Part shown: positions 21,671 through 34,409 of the stretch, in pieces | Numbering within the stretch: the first letter of the stretch is position 1 | Layout: the number at the start of each line of letters is the position of its first letter | From: Anaspis maculata | Taxonomy: Eukaryota > Arthropoda > Insecta > Coleoptera > Scraptiidae | NCBI GenBank assembly: GCA_949128115.1 | Contig: OX421967.1 | Location: 4,950,070-5,014,069 of the forward strand | DNA: 64,000 bases | Direction: 5' to 3' | Notes under the pieces: generated by a model | Told to the model about the DNA's origin: nothing | Databases searched by the model: none | Seen by the model: only the letters and a program-made list of their open reading frames with translations | Translations under genes and position numbers: made by a program

Positions 21671-22643
21671 GTCACGTGGGTTGAAGCCTGAAGTCACGTG
21701 GGTTGAAGCCTGAAGTCACGTGGGTTAAAACCTGAACTTTTTGGATAACAATTGTGTCTTTTCTTCTATATTTGTGTTCGTTCGTCAGATTTTGCGTTTG
21801 GAACAAGTAGCTGCCAACATCAAAAGTGGTGACCGATCGTTTTAGAAGTCACGTGGGTTGAAGCCTGAAGTCACGTGGGTTGGAGCCTGGAGTCACGTGG
21901 GTTCAAACCTGAACTTTTTGGATAACAATTGTGTCTTTTTTTCTATATTTGTGTTCGTTCGTCAGATGTTGCGTTTGGAAAGAGTAGCTGCCATCTTCAA
22001 AAGTGGTGGCCGATCGTTTTCAAAGTCACGTGGGTTGAAGCCTGAAGTCACGTGGGTTGAAGCCTGAAGTCACGTGGGTTAAAACCTGAACTTTTTGTAT
22101 AACAATTGTGTCTTTTCTTCTATATTTGTGTTTGTTCGTCAGATTTTGCGTTTGGAACGAGTAGCTGCCAACATCAAAAGTGGTGACCGATCGTTTCAGA
22201 AGTCACGTGGGTTGAAGCCTGAAGTCACGTGGGTTGAAGCCTGAAGTCACGTGGGTTGAAGCCTGAAGTCACGTGGGTTGAAGCCTGAAGTCACGTGGGT
22301 TAAAACCTGAACTTTTTGGATAACAATTGTGTCTTTTCTTCTATATTTGTGTTCGTTCGTCAGATTTTGCGTTTGGAACAAGTAGCTGCCAACATCAAAA
22401 GTGGTGACCGATCGTTTAAGAAGTCACGTGGGTTGAAGCCTGGAGTCACGTGGGTTGGAGCCTGGAGTCACGTGGGTTCAAACCTGATTTTTTTGGATAA
22501 CAATTGTGTCTTTTTTTCTATATTTGTGTTCGTTCGTCAGATGTTGCGTTTGGAAAGAGTAGCTGCCATCTTCAAAAGTGGTGACCGATCGTTCTAAAAG
22601 TCACGTGGGTTGAAGCCTAAAGTCACGTGGGTTGAAGCCTGAA

Positions 22644-22776
22644 GTCACGTGGGTTGAAACCTGAACTTTTTGGATAACAATTGTGTCTTTTCTTCTATAT
22701 TTGTGTTCGTTCGTCAGATTTTGCGTTTGAAACAAGTAGCTGCCAACCTCAAAAGTGGTGACCGATCGTTTTAGAT
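22644..22776. repeat. LONG brick, subtype A2
   Basis: This A brick carries GTTTGAAACAAG (A1: GTTTGGAACAAG), CAACCTC (A1: CAACATC) and a tail TTTTAGAT, so the junction with the next short brick reads GATGTCACG. The three changes travel together in dozens of copies (for example near 985, 2290, 9760, 20660, 37800, 45850, 55270, 60400). A2 is therefore a real subfamily, not scattered mutation. The ATG created at the junction starts the few ATG-initiated short frames in the window. Confidence 0.9.
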
Positions 22777-23506
22777 GTCACGTGGGTTGAAGCCTGAAGT
22801 CACGTGGGTTGGAGCCTGGAGTCACGTGGGTTCAAACCTGAACTTTTTGGATAACAATTGTGTCTTTTTTTCTATATTTGTGTTCGTTCGTCAGATGTTG
22901 CGTTTGGAAAGAGTAGCTGCCATCTTCAAAAGTGGTGACCGATCGTTTTAAAAGTCACGTGGGTTGAAGCCTGAAGTCACGTGGGTTGAAGCCTGAAGTC
23001 ACGTGGGTTGAAGCCTGAAGTCACGTGGGTTAAAACCTGAACTTTTTGGATAACAATTGTGTCTTTTCTTCTATATTTGTGTTCGTTCGTCAGATGTTGC
23101 GTTTGGAAAGAGTAGCTGCCATCTTCAAAAGTGGTGACCGATCGTTTCAAAAGTCACGTGGGTTGAAGCCTGAAGTCACGTGGGTTGAAGCCTGAAGTCA
23201 CGTGGGTTAAAACCTGAACTTTTTGGATAACAATTGTGTCTTTTCTTCTATATTTGTGTTCGTTCGTAAGATTTTGCGTTTGGAACAAGTAGCTGCCAAC
23301 ATCAAAAGTGGTGACCGATCGTTTTAGAAGTCACGTGGGTTGAAGCCTGAAGTCACGTGGGTTGGAGCCTGGAGTCACGTGGGTTCAAACCTGAACTTTT
23401 TGGATAACAATTGTGTCTTTTTTTCTATATTTGTGTTCGTTCGTCAGATGTTGCGTTTGGAAAGAGTAGCTGCCATCTTCAAAAGTGGTGACCGATCGTT
23501 TTCAAA

Positions 23507-23638
23507 GTCACGTGGGTTGAAGCCTGAAGTCACGTGGGTTGAAGCCTGAAGTCACGTGGGTTGAAGCCTGAAGTCACGTGGGTTGAAGCCTGAAGTCACG
23601 TGGGTTGAAGCCTGAAGTCACGTGGGTTGAAGCCTGAA
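23507..23638. repeat. Run of six 22-bp SHORT bricks
   Basis: Counterpart of 10613-10744 in the 12.9-kb duplicate (offset 12,894), with the same brick number. Confidence 0.93.
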
Positions 23639-24722
23639 GTCACGTGGGTTAAAACCTGAACTTTTTGGATAACAATTGTGTCTTTTCTTCTATATTTGTG
23701 TTCGTTCGTCAGATTTTGCGTTTGGAACAAGTAGCTGCCAACATCAAAAGTGGTGACCGATCGTTTAAGAAGTCACGTGGGTTGAAGCCTGAAGTCACGT
23801 GGGTTGGAGCCTGGAGTCACGTGGGTTCAACCCTAATCTTTTTGGATAACAATTGTGTCTTTTTTTCTATATTTGTGTTCGTTCGTCAGATGTTGCGTTT
23901 GGAAAGAGTAGCTGCCATCTTCAAAAGTGGTGACCGATCGTTTTCAAAGTCACGTGGGTTGAAGCCTGAAGTCACGTGGGTTGAAGCCTGAAGTCACGTG
24001 GGTTAAAACCTGAACTTTTTGGATAACAATTGTGTCTTTTCTTCTATATTTGTGTTCGTTCGTCAGATTTTGCGTTTGGAACAAGTAGCTGCCAACATCA
24101 AAAGTGGTGACCGATCGTTTTAGAAGTCACGTGGGTTGAAGCCTGAAGTCACGTGGGTTGGAGCCTGGAGTCACGTGGGTTCAAACCTGAACTTTTTGGA
24201 TAACAATTGTGTCTTTTTTTCTATATTTGTGTTCGTTCGTCAGATGTTGCGTTTGGAAAGAGTAGCTGCCATCTTCAAAAGTGGTGACCGATCGTTTTCA
24301 AAGTCACGTGGGTTGAAGCCTGAAGTCACGTGGGTTGAAGCCTGAAGTCACGTGGGTTGAAGCCTGAAGTCACGTGGGTTGAAGCCTGAAGTCACGTGGG
24401 TTGAAGCCTGAAGTCACGTGGGTTAAAACTTGAACTTTTTGGATAACAATTGTGTCTTTTCTTCTATATTTGTGTTCGTTCGTCAGATTTTGCGTTTGGA
24501 ACAAGTAGCTGCCAACATCAAAAGTGGTGACCGATCGTTTTAGAAGTCACGTGGGTTGAAGCCTGAAGTCACGTGGGTTGGAGCCTGGAGTCACGTGGGT
24601 TCAAACCTGAACTTTTTGGATAACAATTGTGTCTTTTTTTCTATATTTGTGTTCGGTCGTCAGATGTTGCGTTTGGAAAGAGTAGCTGCCATCTTCAAAA
24701 GTGGTGACCGATCGTTTTCAAA

Positions 24723-24854
24723 GTCACGTGGGTTGAAGCCTGAAGTCACGTGGGTTGAAGCCTGAAGTCACGTGGGTTGAAGCCTGAAGTCACGTGGGTT
24801 GAAGCCTGAAGTCACGTGGGTTGAAGCCTGAAGTGACGTGGGTTGAAGCCTGAA
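24723..24854. repeat. Run of six 22-bp SHORT bricks
   Basis: Counterpart of 11586-11717 (offset 13,137). One brick reads GTGACGTGGG, losing the CACGTG palindrome. Confidence 0.93.
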
Positions 24855-25606
24855 GTCACGTGGGTTGGAACCTGAACTTTTTGGATAACAATTGTGTCTT
24901 TTCTTCTATATTTGTGTTCGTTCGTCAGATTTTGCGTTTGGAACAAGTAGCTGCCAACATCAAAAGTGGTGACCGATCGTTTAAGAAGTCACGTGGGTTG
25001 AAGCCTGAAGTCACGTGGGTTGGAGCCTGGAGTCACGTGGGTTCAAACCTGAACTTTTTGGATAACAATTGTGTCTTTTTTTCTATATTTGTGTTCGTTC
25101 GTCAGATGTTGCGTTTGGAAAGAGTAGCTGCCATCTTCAAAAGTGGTGACCGATCGTTTTCAAAGTCACGTGGGTTGAAGCCTGAAGTCACGTGGGTTGA
25201 AGCCTGAAGTCACGTGGGTTAAAACCTGAACTTTTTGGATAACAATTGTGTCTTTTCTTCTATATTTGTGTTCGTTCGTCAGATTTTGCGTTTGGAACAA
25301 GTAGCTGCCAACATCAAAAGTGGTGACCGATCGTTTTAGAAGTCACGTGGGTTGAAGCCTGAAGTCACGTGGGTTGGAGCCTGGAGTCACGTGGGTTCAA
25401 ACCTGAACTTTTTGGATAACAATTGTGTCTTTTTTTCTATATTTGTGTTCGTTCGTCAGATGTTGCGTTTGGAAAGAGTAGCTGCCATCTTCAAAAGTGG
25501 TGACCGATCGTTTTCAAAGTCACGTGGGTTGAAGCCTGAAGTCACGTGGGTTGAAGCCTGAAGTCACGTGGGTTGAAGCCTGAAGTCACGTGGGTTGAAG
25601 CCTGAA

Positions 25607-28600
25607 GTCACGTGAGTTAAAACCTGAACTTTTTGGATAACAATTGTGTCTTTTCTTCTATATTTGTGTTCGTTCGTCAGATTTTGCGTTTGGGACAAGT
25701 AGCTGCCAACATCAAAAGTGGTGACCGATCGTTTTAGAAGTCACGTGGGTTGAAGCCTGAAGTCACGTGGGTTGGAGCCTGGAGTCACGTGGGTTCAAAC
25801 CTGAACTTTTTGGATAACAATTGTGTCTTTTTTTCTATATTTGTGTTCGTTCGTCAGATGTTGCGTTTGGAAAGAGTAGCTGCCATCTACAAAAGTGGTG
25901 ACCGATCGTTTTCAAAGTCACGTGGGTTGAAGCCTGAAGTCACGTAGGTTGAAGCCTGAAGTCACGTGGGTTGAAGCCTGAAGTCACGTGGGTTAAAACC
26001 TGAACTTTTTGGATAACAATTGTGTCTTTTCTTCTATATTTGTGTTCGTTCGTCAGATTTTGCGTTTGGAACGAGTAGCTGCCAACATCAAAAGTGGTGA
26101 CCGATCGTTTTAGAAGTCACGTGGGTTGAAATCTGAAGTCACGTGGGTTGGAGCCTGGAGTCACGTGGGTTCAAACCTGAACTTTTTGGATAACAATTGT
26201 GTCTTTTTTTCTATATTTGTGGTCGTTCGTCAGATGTTGCGTTTGGAAAGAGTAGCTGCCATCTTCAAAAGTGGTGACCGATCGTTTTCAAAGTCACGTG
26301 GGTTGAAGCCTGAAGTCACGTGGGTTGAAGCCTGAAGTCACGTGGGTTGGAGCCTGAAGTCACGTGGGTTAAAACCTGAACTTTTGGGATAACAATTGTG
26401 TCTTTTCTTCTATATTTGTGTTCGTTCGTCAGATTTTGCGTTTGGAACGAGTAGCTGCCAACATCAAAAGTGGTGACCGATCGTTTTAGAAGTCACGTGG
26501 GTTGAAATCTGAAGTCACGTAAATTGGAGCCTGGAGTCACGTGGGTTCAAACCTGAACTTTTTGGATAACAATTGTGTCTTTTTTTCTATATTTGTGGTC
26601 GTTCGTCAGATGTTGCGTTTGGAAAGAGTAGCTGCCATCTTCAAAAGTGGTGACCGATCGTTTTCAAAGTCACGTGGGCTGAAGCCTGAAGTCACGTGGG
26701 TTGAAGCCTGAAGTCACGTGGGTTGAAGCCTGAAGTCACGTGGGTTAAAACTTGAACTTTTTGGATAACAATTGTGTCTTTTCTTCTATATTTGTGTTCG
26801 TTCGTCAGATTTTGCGTTTGGAACAAGTAGCTGCCAACATCAAAAGTGGTGACCGATCGTTCTAGAAGTCACGTGGGTTGAAGCCTGAAGTCACGTGGGT
26901 TGGAGCCTGGAGTCACGTGGGTTCAAACCTGAACTTTTTGGATAACAATTGTGTTTTTCTTTCTATATTTGTGTTCGTTCGTCAGATGTTGCGTTTGGAA
27001 AGAGTAGCTGCCATCTTCAAAAGTGGTGACCGATCGTTTTCAAAGTCACGTGGGTTGAAGCCTGAAGTCACGTGGGTTGAAGCCTGAAGTCACGTGGGTT
27101 AAAACCTGAACTTTTTGGATAACAATTGTGTCTTTTCTTCTATATTTGTGTTCGTTCGTCAGATTTTGCGTTTGGAACAAGTAGCTGCCAACATCAAAAG
27201 TGGTGACCGATCGTCTTAGAAGTCACGTGGGTTGAAGCCCGAAGTCACGTGAGTTGGAGCCTGGAGTCACGTGGGTTCAAACCTGAACTTTTTGGATAAC
27301 AATTGTGTCTTTTTTTCTATATTTGTGTTCGTTCGTCAGATGTTGCGTTTGGAAAGAGTAGCTGCCATCTTCAAAAGTGGTGACCGATCGTTTTCAAAGT
27401 CACGTGGGTTGAAGCCTGATGTCACGAGGGTTGAAGCCTGAAGTCACGTGGGTTGAAGCCTGAAGTCACGTTGGTTAAAACTTGAACTTTTTGGATAACA
27501 ATTGTGTCTTTTCTTCTATATTTGTGTTCGTTCGTCAGATGTTGCGTTTGGAAAGAGTAGCTGCCATCTTCAAAAGTGGTGACCGATCGTTTTCAAAGTC
27601 ACGTGGGTTGAAGCCTGAAGTCACGTGGGTTGAAGCCTGAAGTCACGTGGGTTGAAGCCTGAAGTCACGTGGGTTAAAACTTGAACTTTTTGGATAACAA
27701 TTGTGTCTTTTCTTCTATATTTGTGTTCGTTCGTCAGATTTTGCGTTTGGAACAAGTAGCTGCCAACATCAAAAGTGGTGACCGATCGTTTTAGAAGTCA
27801 CGTGGGTTGAAGCCTGAAGTCACGTGGGTTGGAGCCTGGAGTCACGTGGGTTCAAACCTGAACTTTTTGGATAACAATTGTGTCTTTTTTTCTATATTTG
27901 TGTTCGGTCGTCAGATGTTGCGTTTGGAAAGAGTAGCTGCCATCTTCAAAAGTGGTGACCGATCGTTTTCAAAGTCACGTGGGTTGAAGCCTGAAGTCAC
28001 GTGGGTTGGAGCCTGGAGTCACGTGGGTTGGAACCTGAACTTTTTGGATAACAATTGTGTCTTTTCTTCTATATTTGTGTTCGTTCGTCAGATTTTGCGT
28101 TTGGAACAAGTAGCTGCCAACATCAAAAGTGGTGACCGATCGTTTAAGAAGTCACGTGGGTTGAAGCCTGAAGTCACGTGGGTTGGAGCCTGGAGTCACG
28201 TGGGTTCAAACCTGAACTTTTTGGATAACAATTGTGTCTTTTTTTCTATATTTGTGTTCGTTCGTCAGATGTTGCGTTTGGAAAGAGTAGCTGCCATCTT
28301 CAAAAGTGGTGACCGATCGTTTTCAAAGTCACGTGGGTTGAAGCCTGAAGTCACGTGGGTTGAAGCCTGAAGTCACGTGGGTTAAAACCTGAACTTTTTG
28401 GATAACAATTGTGTCTTTTCTTCTATATTTGTGTTCGTTCGTCAGATTTTGCGTTTGGAACAAGTAGCTGCCAACATCAAAAGTGGTGACCGATCGTTTT
28501 AGAAGTCACGTGGGTTGAAGCCTGAAGTCACGTGGGTTGGAGCCTGGAGTCACGTGGGTTCAAACCTGAACTTTTTGGATAACAATTGTGTCTTTTTTTC

Positions 28601-28769
28601 TATATTTGTGTTCGTTCGTCAGATGTTGCGTTTGGAAAGAGTAGCTGCCATCTTCAAAAGTGGTGACCGATCGTTTTCAAAGTCACGTGGGTTGAAGCCT
28701 GAAGTCACGTGGGTTGAAGCCTGAAGTCACGTGGGTTGAAGCCTGAAGTCACGTGGGTTGAAGCCTGAA
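25607..28769. repeat. F repeat, copy 3 (3,163 bp)
   Basis: Same ordered markers as copies 1 and 2, but with GTAAATTGG in place of GTGAATTGG and GTTGGTTAAAA in place of GTGGGTTAAAA. Both changes are shared only with copy 4. The period of 3,163 bp is 17 LONG + 41 SHORT. Confidence 0.92.
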
Positions 28770-31711
28770 GTCACGTGAGTTAAAACCTGAACTTTTTGGA
28801 TAACAATTGTGTCTTTTCTTCTATATTTGTGTTCGTTCGTCAGATTTTGCGTTTGGGACAAGTAGCTGCCAACATCAAAAGTGGTGACCGATCGTTTTAG
28901 AAGTCACGTGGGTTGAAGCCTGAAGTCACGTGGGTTGGAGCCTGGAGTCACGTGGGTTCAAACCTGAACTTTTTGGATAACAATTGTGTCTTTTTTTCTA
29001 TATTTGTGTTCGTTCGTCAGATGTTGCGTTTGGAAAGAGTAGCTGCCATCTACAAAAGTGGTGACCGATCGTTTTCAAAGTCACGTGGGTTGAAGCCTGA
29101 AGTCACGTAGGTTGAAGCCTGAAGTCACGTGGGTTGAAGCCTGAAGTCACGTGGGTTAAAACCTGAACTTTTTGGATAACAATTGTGTCTTTCCTTCTAT
29201 ATTTGTGTTCGTTCGTCAGATTTTGCGTTTGGAACGAGTAGCTGCCAACATCAAAAGTGGTGACCGATCGTTTTAGAAGTCACGTGGGTTGAAATCTGAA
29301 GTCACGTGGGTTGGAGCCTGGAGTCACGTGGGTTCAAACCTGAACTTTTTGGATAACAATTGTGTCTTTTTTTCTATATTTGTGGTCGTTCGTCAGATGT
29401 TGCGTTTGGAAAGAGTAGCTGCCATCTTCAAAAGTGGTGACCGATCGTTTTCAAAGTCACGTGGGTTGAAGCCTGAAGTCACGTGGGTTGAAGCCTGAAG
29501 TCACGTGGGTTGGAGCCTGAAGTCACGTGGGTTGAAACCTGAACTTTTGGGATAACAATTGTGTCTTTTCTTCTATATTTGTGTTCGTTCGTCAGATTTT
29601 GCGTTTGGAACGAGTAGCTGCCAACATCAAAAGTGGTGACCGATCGTTTTAGAAGTCACGTGGGTTGAAATCTGAAGTCACGTAAATTGGAGCCTGGAGT
29701 CACGTGGGTTCAAACCTGAACTTTTTGGATAACAATTGTGTCTTTTTTTCTATATTTGTGGTCGTTCGTCAGATGTTGCGTTTGGAAAGAGTAGCTGCCA
29801 TCTTCAAAAGTGGTGACCGATCGTTTTCAAAGTCACGTGGGCTGAAGCCTGAAGTCACGTGGGTTGAAGCCTGAAGTCACGTGGGTTGAAGCCTGAAGTC
29901 ACGTGGGTTAAAACTTGAACTTTTTGGATAACAATTGTGTCTTTTCTTCTATATTTGTGTTCGTTCGTCAGATTTTGCGTTTGGAACAAGTAGCTGCCAA
30001 CATCAAAAGTGGTGACCGATCGTTCTAGAAGTCACGTGGGTTGAAGCCTGAAGTCACGTGGGTTGGAGCCTGGAGTCACGTGGGTTCAAACCTGAACTTT
30101 TTGGATAACAATTGTGTTTTTCTTTCTATATTTGTGTTCGTTCGTCAGATGTTGCGTTTGGAAAGAGTAGCTGCCATCTTCAAAAGTGGTGACCGATCGT
30201 TTTCAAAGTCACGTGGGTTGAAGCCTGAAGTCACGTGGGTTGAAGCCTGAAGTCACGTGGGTTAAAACCTGAACTTTTTGGATAACAATTGTGTCTTTTC
30301 TTCTATATTTGTGTTCGTTCGTCAGATTTTGCGTTTGGAACAAGTAGCTGCCAACATCAAAAGTGGTGACCGATCGTCTTAGAAGTCACGTGGGTTGAAG
30401 CCCGAAGTCACGTGAGTTGGAGCCTGGAGTCACGTGGGTTCAAACCTGAACTTTTTGGATAACAATTGTGTCTTTTTTTCTATATTTGTGTTCGTTCGTC
30501 AGATGTTGCGTTTGGAAAGAGTAGCTGCCATCTTCAAAAGTGGTGACCGATCGTTTTCAAAGTCACGTGGGTTGAAGCCTGATGTCACGAGGGTTGAAGC
30601 CTGAAGTCACGTGGGTTGAAGCCTGAAGTCACGTTGGTTAAAACTTGAACTTTTTGGATAACAATTGTGTCTTTTCTTCTATATTTGTGTTCGTTCGTCA
30701 GATGTTGCGTTTGGAAAGAGTAGCTGCCATCTTCAAAAGTGGTGACCGATCGTTTTCAAAGTCACGTGGGTTGAAGCCTGAAGTCACGTGGGTTGAAGCC
30801 TGAAGTCACGTGGGTTGAAGCCTGAAGTCACGTGGGTTAAAACTTGAACTTTTTGGATAACAATTGTGTCTTTTCTTCTATATTTGTGTTCGTTCGTCAG
30901 ATTTTGCGTTTGGAACAAGTAGCTGCCAACATCAAAAGTGGTGACCGATCGTTTTAGAAGTCACGTGGGTTGAAGCCTGAAGTCACGTGGGTTGGAGCCT
31001 GGAGTCACGTGGGTTCAAACCTGAACTTTTTGGATAACAATTGTGTCTTTTTTTCTATATTTGTGTTCGGTCGTCAGATGTTGCGTTTGGAAAGAGTAGC
31101 TGCCATCTTCAAAAGTGGTGACCGATCGTTTTCAAAGTCACGTGGGTTGAAGCCTGAAGTCACGTGGGTTGAAGCCTGAAGTCACGTGGGTTGAAGCCTG
31201 AAGTCACGTGGGTTGAAGCCTGAAGTCACGTGGGTTAAAACCTGAACTTTTTGGATAACAATTGTGTCTTTTCTTCTATATTTGTGTTCGTTCGTCAGAT
31301 TTTGCGTTTGGAACAAGTAGCTGCCAACATCAAAAGTGGTGACCGATCGTTTAAGAAGTTACGTGGGTTGAAGCCTGAAGTCACGTGGGTTGGAGCCTGG
31401 AGTCACGTGGGTTCAAACCTGAACTTTTTGGATAACAATTGTGTCTTTTCTTCTATATTTGTGTTCGTTCGTCAGATTTTGCGTTTGGAACAAGTAGCTG
31501 CCAACATCAAAAGTGGTGACCGATCGTTTAAGAAGTTACGTGGGTTGAAGCCTGAAGTCACGTGGGTTGGAGCCTGGAGTCACGTGGGTTCAAACCTGAA
31601 CTTTTTGGATAACAATTGTGTCTTTTTTCCTATATTTGTGTTCGTTCGTCAGATGTTGCGTTTGGAAAGAGTAGCTGCCATCTTCAAAAGTGGTGACCGA
31701 TCGTTTTCAAA
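28770..31711. repeat. F repeat, copy 4
   Basis: Offset 3,163 from copy 3 and exactly 12,828 from copy 2. It carries the GTAAATTGG and GTTGGTTAAAA changes of copy 3, but ends in the A-A-B trimer of copy 2. This mixed ancestry implies exchange between copies. Confidence 0.91.
31225..31711. repeat. A-A-B trimer, GTTACGTGGG variant
   Basis: Exactly 12,828 bp from the trimer at 18397, including the TTTTTTCC tract in B. Confidence 0.92.
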
Positions 31712-33922
31712 GTCACGTGGGTTGAAGCCTGGAGTCACGTGGGTTGAAGCCTGAAGTCACGTGGGTTAAAACCTGAACTTTTTGGATAACAATTGTGTCT
31801 TTTCTTCTATATTTGTGTTCGTTCGTCAGATTTTGCGTTTGGAACAAGTAGCTGCCAACATCAAAAGTGGTGACCGATCGTTTTAGAAGTCACGTGGGTT
31901 GAAGCCTGAAGTCACGTGGGTTGGAGCCTGGAGTCACGTGGGTTCAAACCTGAACTTTTTGGTCAACAATTGTGTCTTTTTTTCTATATTTGTGTTCGGT
32001 CGTCAGATGTTGCGTTTGGAAAGAGTAGCTGCCATCTTCAAAAGTGGTGACCGATCGTTTTCAAAGTCACGTGGGTTGAAGCCTGAAGTCACGTGGGTTG
32101 AAGCCTGAAGTCACGTGGGTTGAAGCCTGAAGTCACGTGGGATGAAGCCTGAATTCACGTGGGTTGAAGCCTGAAGTCACGTGGGTTAAAACCTGAACTT
32201 TTTGGATAACAATTGTGTCTTTTCTTCTATATTTGTGTTCGTTCGTCAGATTTTGCGTTTGGAACAAGTAGCTGCCAACATCAAAAGTGGTGACCGATCG
32301 TTTAAGAAGTTACGTGGGTTGAAGCCTGAAGTCACGTGGGTTGAAGCCTGAAGTCACGTGGGTTAAAACCTGAACTTTTGGGATAACAATTGTGTCTTTT
32401 CTTCTATATTTGTGTTCGTTCGTCAAATTTTGCGTTTGGAACAAGTAGCTCCCAACATCAAAAGTGGTGACCGATCGTTTTAGAAGTCACGTGGGTTGAA
32501 GCCTGAAGTCACGTGAGTTGGAGCCTGGAGTCACGTGGGTTCAAACCTGAACTTTTTGGATAACAATTGTGACTTTTTTTCTATATTTGTGTTCGTTCGT
32601 CAGATGTTGCGTTTGGAAAGAGTAGCTGCCATCTTCAAAAGTGGTGACCGATCGTTTTCAAAGTCACGTGGGTTGAAGCCTGAAGTCACGTGGGTTGAAG
32701 CCTGAAGTCACGTGGGTTGAAGCCTGAAGTCACGTGGGCTAAAACTTGAACTTTTTGGATAACAATTGTGTCTTTTCTTCTATATTTGTGTTCGTTCGTC
32801 AGATTTTGCGTTTGGAACAAGTAGCTGCCAACATCAAAAGTGGTGACCGATCGTTTTAGAAGTCACGTGGGTTGAAGCCTGAAGTCACGTGGGTTGGAGC
32901 CTGGAGTCACGTGGGTTCAAACCTGAACTTTTTGGATAACAATTGTGTTTTTCTTTCTATATTTGTGTTCGTTCGTCAGATGTTGCGTATGGAAAGAGTA
33001 GCTGCCATCTTCAAAAGTGGTGACCGATCGTTTTCAAAGTCACGTGGGTTGAAGCCTGAAGTCACGTGGGTTGGAGCCTGAAGTCACGTGAGTTGGAGCC
33101 TGGAGTCACGTGGGTTCAAACCTGAACTTTTTGGATAACAATTGTGTCTTTTTTTCTATATTTGTGTTCGTTCGTCAGATGTTGCGTTTGGAAAGAGTAG
33201 CTGCCATCTTCAAAAGTGGTGACCGATCGTTTTCAAAGTCACGTGGGTTGAAGCCTGATGTCACGTGGGTTGAAGCCTGAAGTCACGTGGGTTGAAGCCT
33301 GAAGTCACGTGGGTTAAAACTTGAACTTTTTGAATAACAATTGTGTCTTTTCTTCTATATTTGTGTTCGTTCGTCAGATGTTGCGTTTGGAAAGAGTAGC
33401 TGCCATCTTCAAAAGTGGTGACCGATCGTTTTCAAAGTCACGTGGATTGAAGCCTGAAGTCACGTGGGTTGAAGCCTGAAGTCACGTGGGTTGAAGCCTG
33501 AAGTCACGTGGGTTAAAACTTGAACTTTTTGGATAACAATTGTGTCTTTTCTTCTATATTTGTGTTCGTTCGTCAGATTTTGCGTTTGGAACAAGTAGCT
33601 GCCAACATCAAAAGTGGTGACCGATCGTTTTAGAAGTCACGTGGGTTGAAGCCTGAAGTCACGTGGGTTGGAGCCTGGAGTCACGTGGGTTCAAACCTGA
33701 ACTTTTTGGATAACAATTGTGTCTTTTTCTCTATATTTGTGTTCGGTCGTCAGATGTTGCGTTTGGAAAGAGTAGCTGCCATCTTCAAAAGTGGTGACCG
33801 ATCATTTTCAAAGTCACGTGGGTTGAAGCCTGAAGTCACGTGGGTTGAAGCCTGAAGTCACGTGGGTTGAAGCCTGAAGTCACGTGGGTTGAAGCCTGAA
33901 GTCACGTGGGTTGAAGCCTGAA

Positions 33923-34409
33923 GTCACGTGGGTTAAAACCTGAACTTTTTGGATAACAATTGTGTCTTTTCTTCTATATTTGTGTTCGTTCGTCAGATTT
34001 TGCGTCTGGAACAAGTAGCTGCCAACATCAAAAGTGGTGACCGATCGTTTAAGAAGTTACGTGGGTTGAAGCCTGAAGTCACGTGGGTTGGAGCCTGGAG
34101 TCACGTGGGTTCAAACCTGAACTTTTTGGATAACAATTGTGTCTTTTCTTCTATATTTGTGTTCGTTCGTCAGATTTTGCGTTTGGAACAAGTAGCTGCC
34201 AACATCAAAAGTGGTGACCGATCGTTTAAGAAGTTACGTGGGTTGAAGCCTGAAGTCACGTGGGTTGGAGCCTGGAGTCACGTGGGTTCAAACCTGAACT
34301 TTTTGGATAACAATTTTGTCTTTTTTTCTATATTTGTGTTCGTTCGTCAGATGTTGCGTTTGGAAAGAGTAGCTGCCATCTTCAAAAGTGGTGACCGATC
34401 GTTTTCAAA
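33923..34409. repeat. A-A-B trimer, GTTACGTGGG variant
   Basis: Superrepeat E copy 1 version, with GCGTCTGGAAC in the first A and CAATTTTG in B (CAATTG lost). Confidence 0.92.

Larger units (their letters stand above)
20034..22589. repeat. Linker between the two 10-kb duplicates
   Basis: Ordinary A/B dimers including the G block (20100-21183), an A-A-B trimer (21184-21670) and an A brick with TTTTTGTATAAC and GTTTGTTCG (about 22093-22135). There is no unique sequence at the junction; the join is brick to brick. Confidence 0.88.
22590..32830. repeat. 12.9-kb-offset duplication, right copy
   Basis: Second copy of 9697-20001. It is joined on the left to a GTTCTAAAAG brick typical of the C block. 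On the right it runs directly into superrepeat E copy 1. Private changes such as GTAAATTGG (26520, 29682) and GTTGGTTAAAA (27470, 30633) are absent from the left copy. Confidence 0.92.
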
